DNA from: Temnopleurus reevesii | Taxonomy: Eukaryota > Echinodermata > Echinoidea > Temnopleuroida > Temnopleuridae | Reading direction: 5' to 3' | Length of the DNA stretch: 27,406 nt | NCBI GenBank assembly: GCA_036244855.1 | Contig: BQKZ01005646.1 | Location: 23,323 to 50,728 of the forward strand | Shown here: piece by piece, positions 27,158-27,406 of the stretch | Layout of the letters: every line of letters begins with the position of its first letter | Position numbering within the stretch: the stretch's first letter is position 1 | Program-made: the position numbers and the translations under genes | Notes under the pieces: generated by a model | What the model saw: only the letters and a program-made list of their open reading frames with translations | What the model was told of the DNA's origin: nothing | Databases searched by the model: none

Positions 27158-27406
27158 AATGATGATGATTGTAATGATGATGGTGGTAAATATGCTGATT
27201 GTGATGGTGACGATGATGACGATGAGGATGATGATACTTATGATGATGATGATGATGACGATGAGGACGATGATAATTATGACGACGATGATGATGATGA
27301 TGATGATGAAGATGATTATGATGATGATGATGATAATGATGATGATTGTAATGATGATGGTGGTAATGATGCTGATTGTGATGGTGATGATGATGACGAT
27401 GAGGAT
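27101..27406. repeat. (GAT)n array with a ~177-bp higher-order repeat
   Basis: GAT/GATGAC/GATTGT variants fill the right edge. The block GATAATGATGATGATTGTAA through GACGATGAGGAT at 27155-27229 recurs at 27332-27406 with an offset of 177 and few differences, so a complex unit has been tandemly duplicated. It is cut by the window end. Confidence 0.85.

Noticed and set aside
1..27406. CRISPR arrays, operons, prophage or other prokaryotic systems
   Set aside because: The window has spliced exons, SINEs and microsatellites and no spaced direct-repeat array or bacterial-style gene cluster.

Overview
This is eukaryotic genomic DNA: AT-rich, intron-dominated, and full of microsatellites, tRNA-derived SINEs and short inverted-repeat elements. 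It carries part of one multi-exon plus-strand gene. The conceptual protein is a run of immunoglobulin (Ig) domains matching the extracellular part of VEGF-receptor-type (VEGFR/PDGFR superfamily) receptor tyrosine kinases. The repeat style and an internally expanded VEGFR ectodomain suggest an invertebrate deuterostome, most likely an echinoderm such as a sea urchin. That organism call is inference.

The exon chain runs 154-480 (Ig1A), 1203-1475 (Ig2A), 11432-11577 + 17272-17473 (Ig3A, split), 18159-18485 (Ig1B), 19364-19687 (Ig1C), 20296-20586 (Ig2B), 23866-24002 + 24529-24739 (Ig3B, split) and 25314-25622 (Ig4). Every junction has a usable AG acceptor and GT donor and a consistent phase: 1-1 for whole-domain exons, 1-0 then 0-1 for split Ig3. 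The total is 2547 nt, or 849 codons. The signal peptide lies upstream. Ig5-7, the transmembrane segment and the kinase would lie downstream. The order Ig1-Ig2-Ig3-Ig1-Ig1-Ig2-Ig3-Ig4 means the ligand-binding Ig1-3 block of an ordinary seven-Ig VEGFR has been duplicated in place, and Ig1 expanded again.

The most notable features are signs of exon birth and death. The second half of Ig3A has a TGA exactly where the conserved second Ig cysteine belongs (17416-17418). A truncated Ig1 exon (17926-18065) sits just before Ig1B, and a decayed Ig1-type exon (1005-1142) lies between Ig1A and Ig2A. Decayed pieces of a second Ig4 exon lie on both sides of the intact one (25165-25238 and 26014-26112).

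The introns hold no other convincing gene. They contain three copies of one tRNA-derived SINE family (6812-6970, 12214-12513, 16907-17182), a foldback element with about 250-bp arms (5486-6123), several MITE-like elements (13708-13878, 16150-16283, 18500-18652, 23125-23308, 26127-26293), a degenerate tandem array (6165-7085), a polypurine tract (12745-13070) and a higher-order GAT repeat at the right edge. Two single-N positions (12614 and 14231) are each flanked by direct duplications (38 bp and 709 bp). These look like unmerged contig overlaps, so the 709-bp duplication is probably an assembly artefact.
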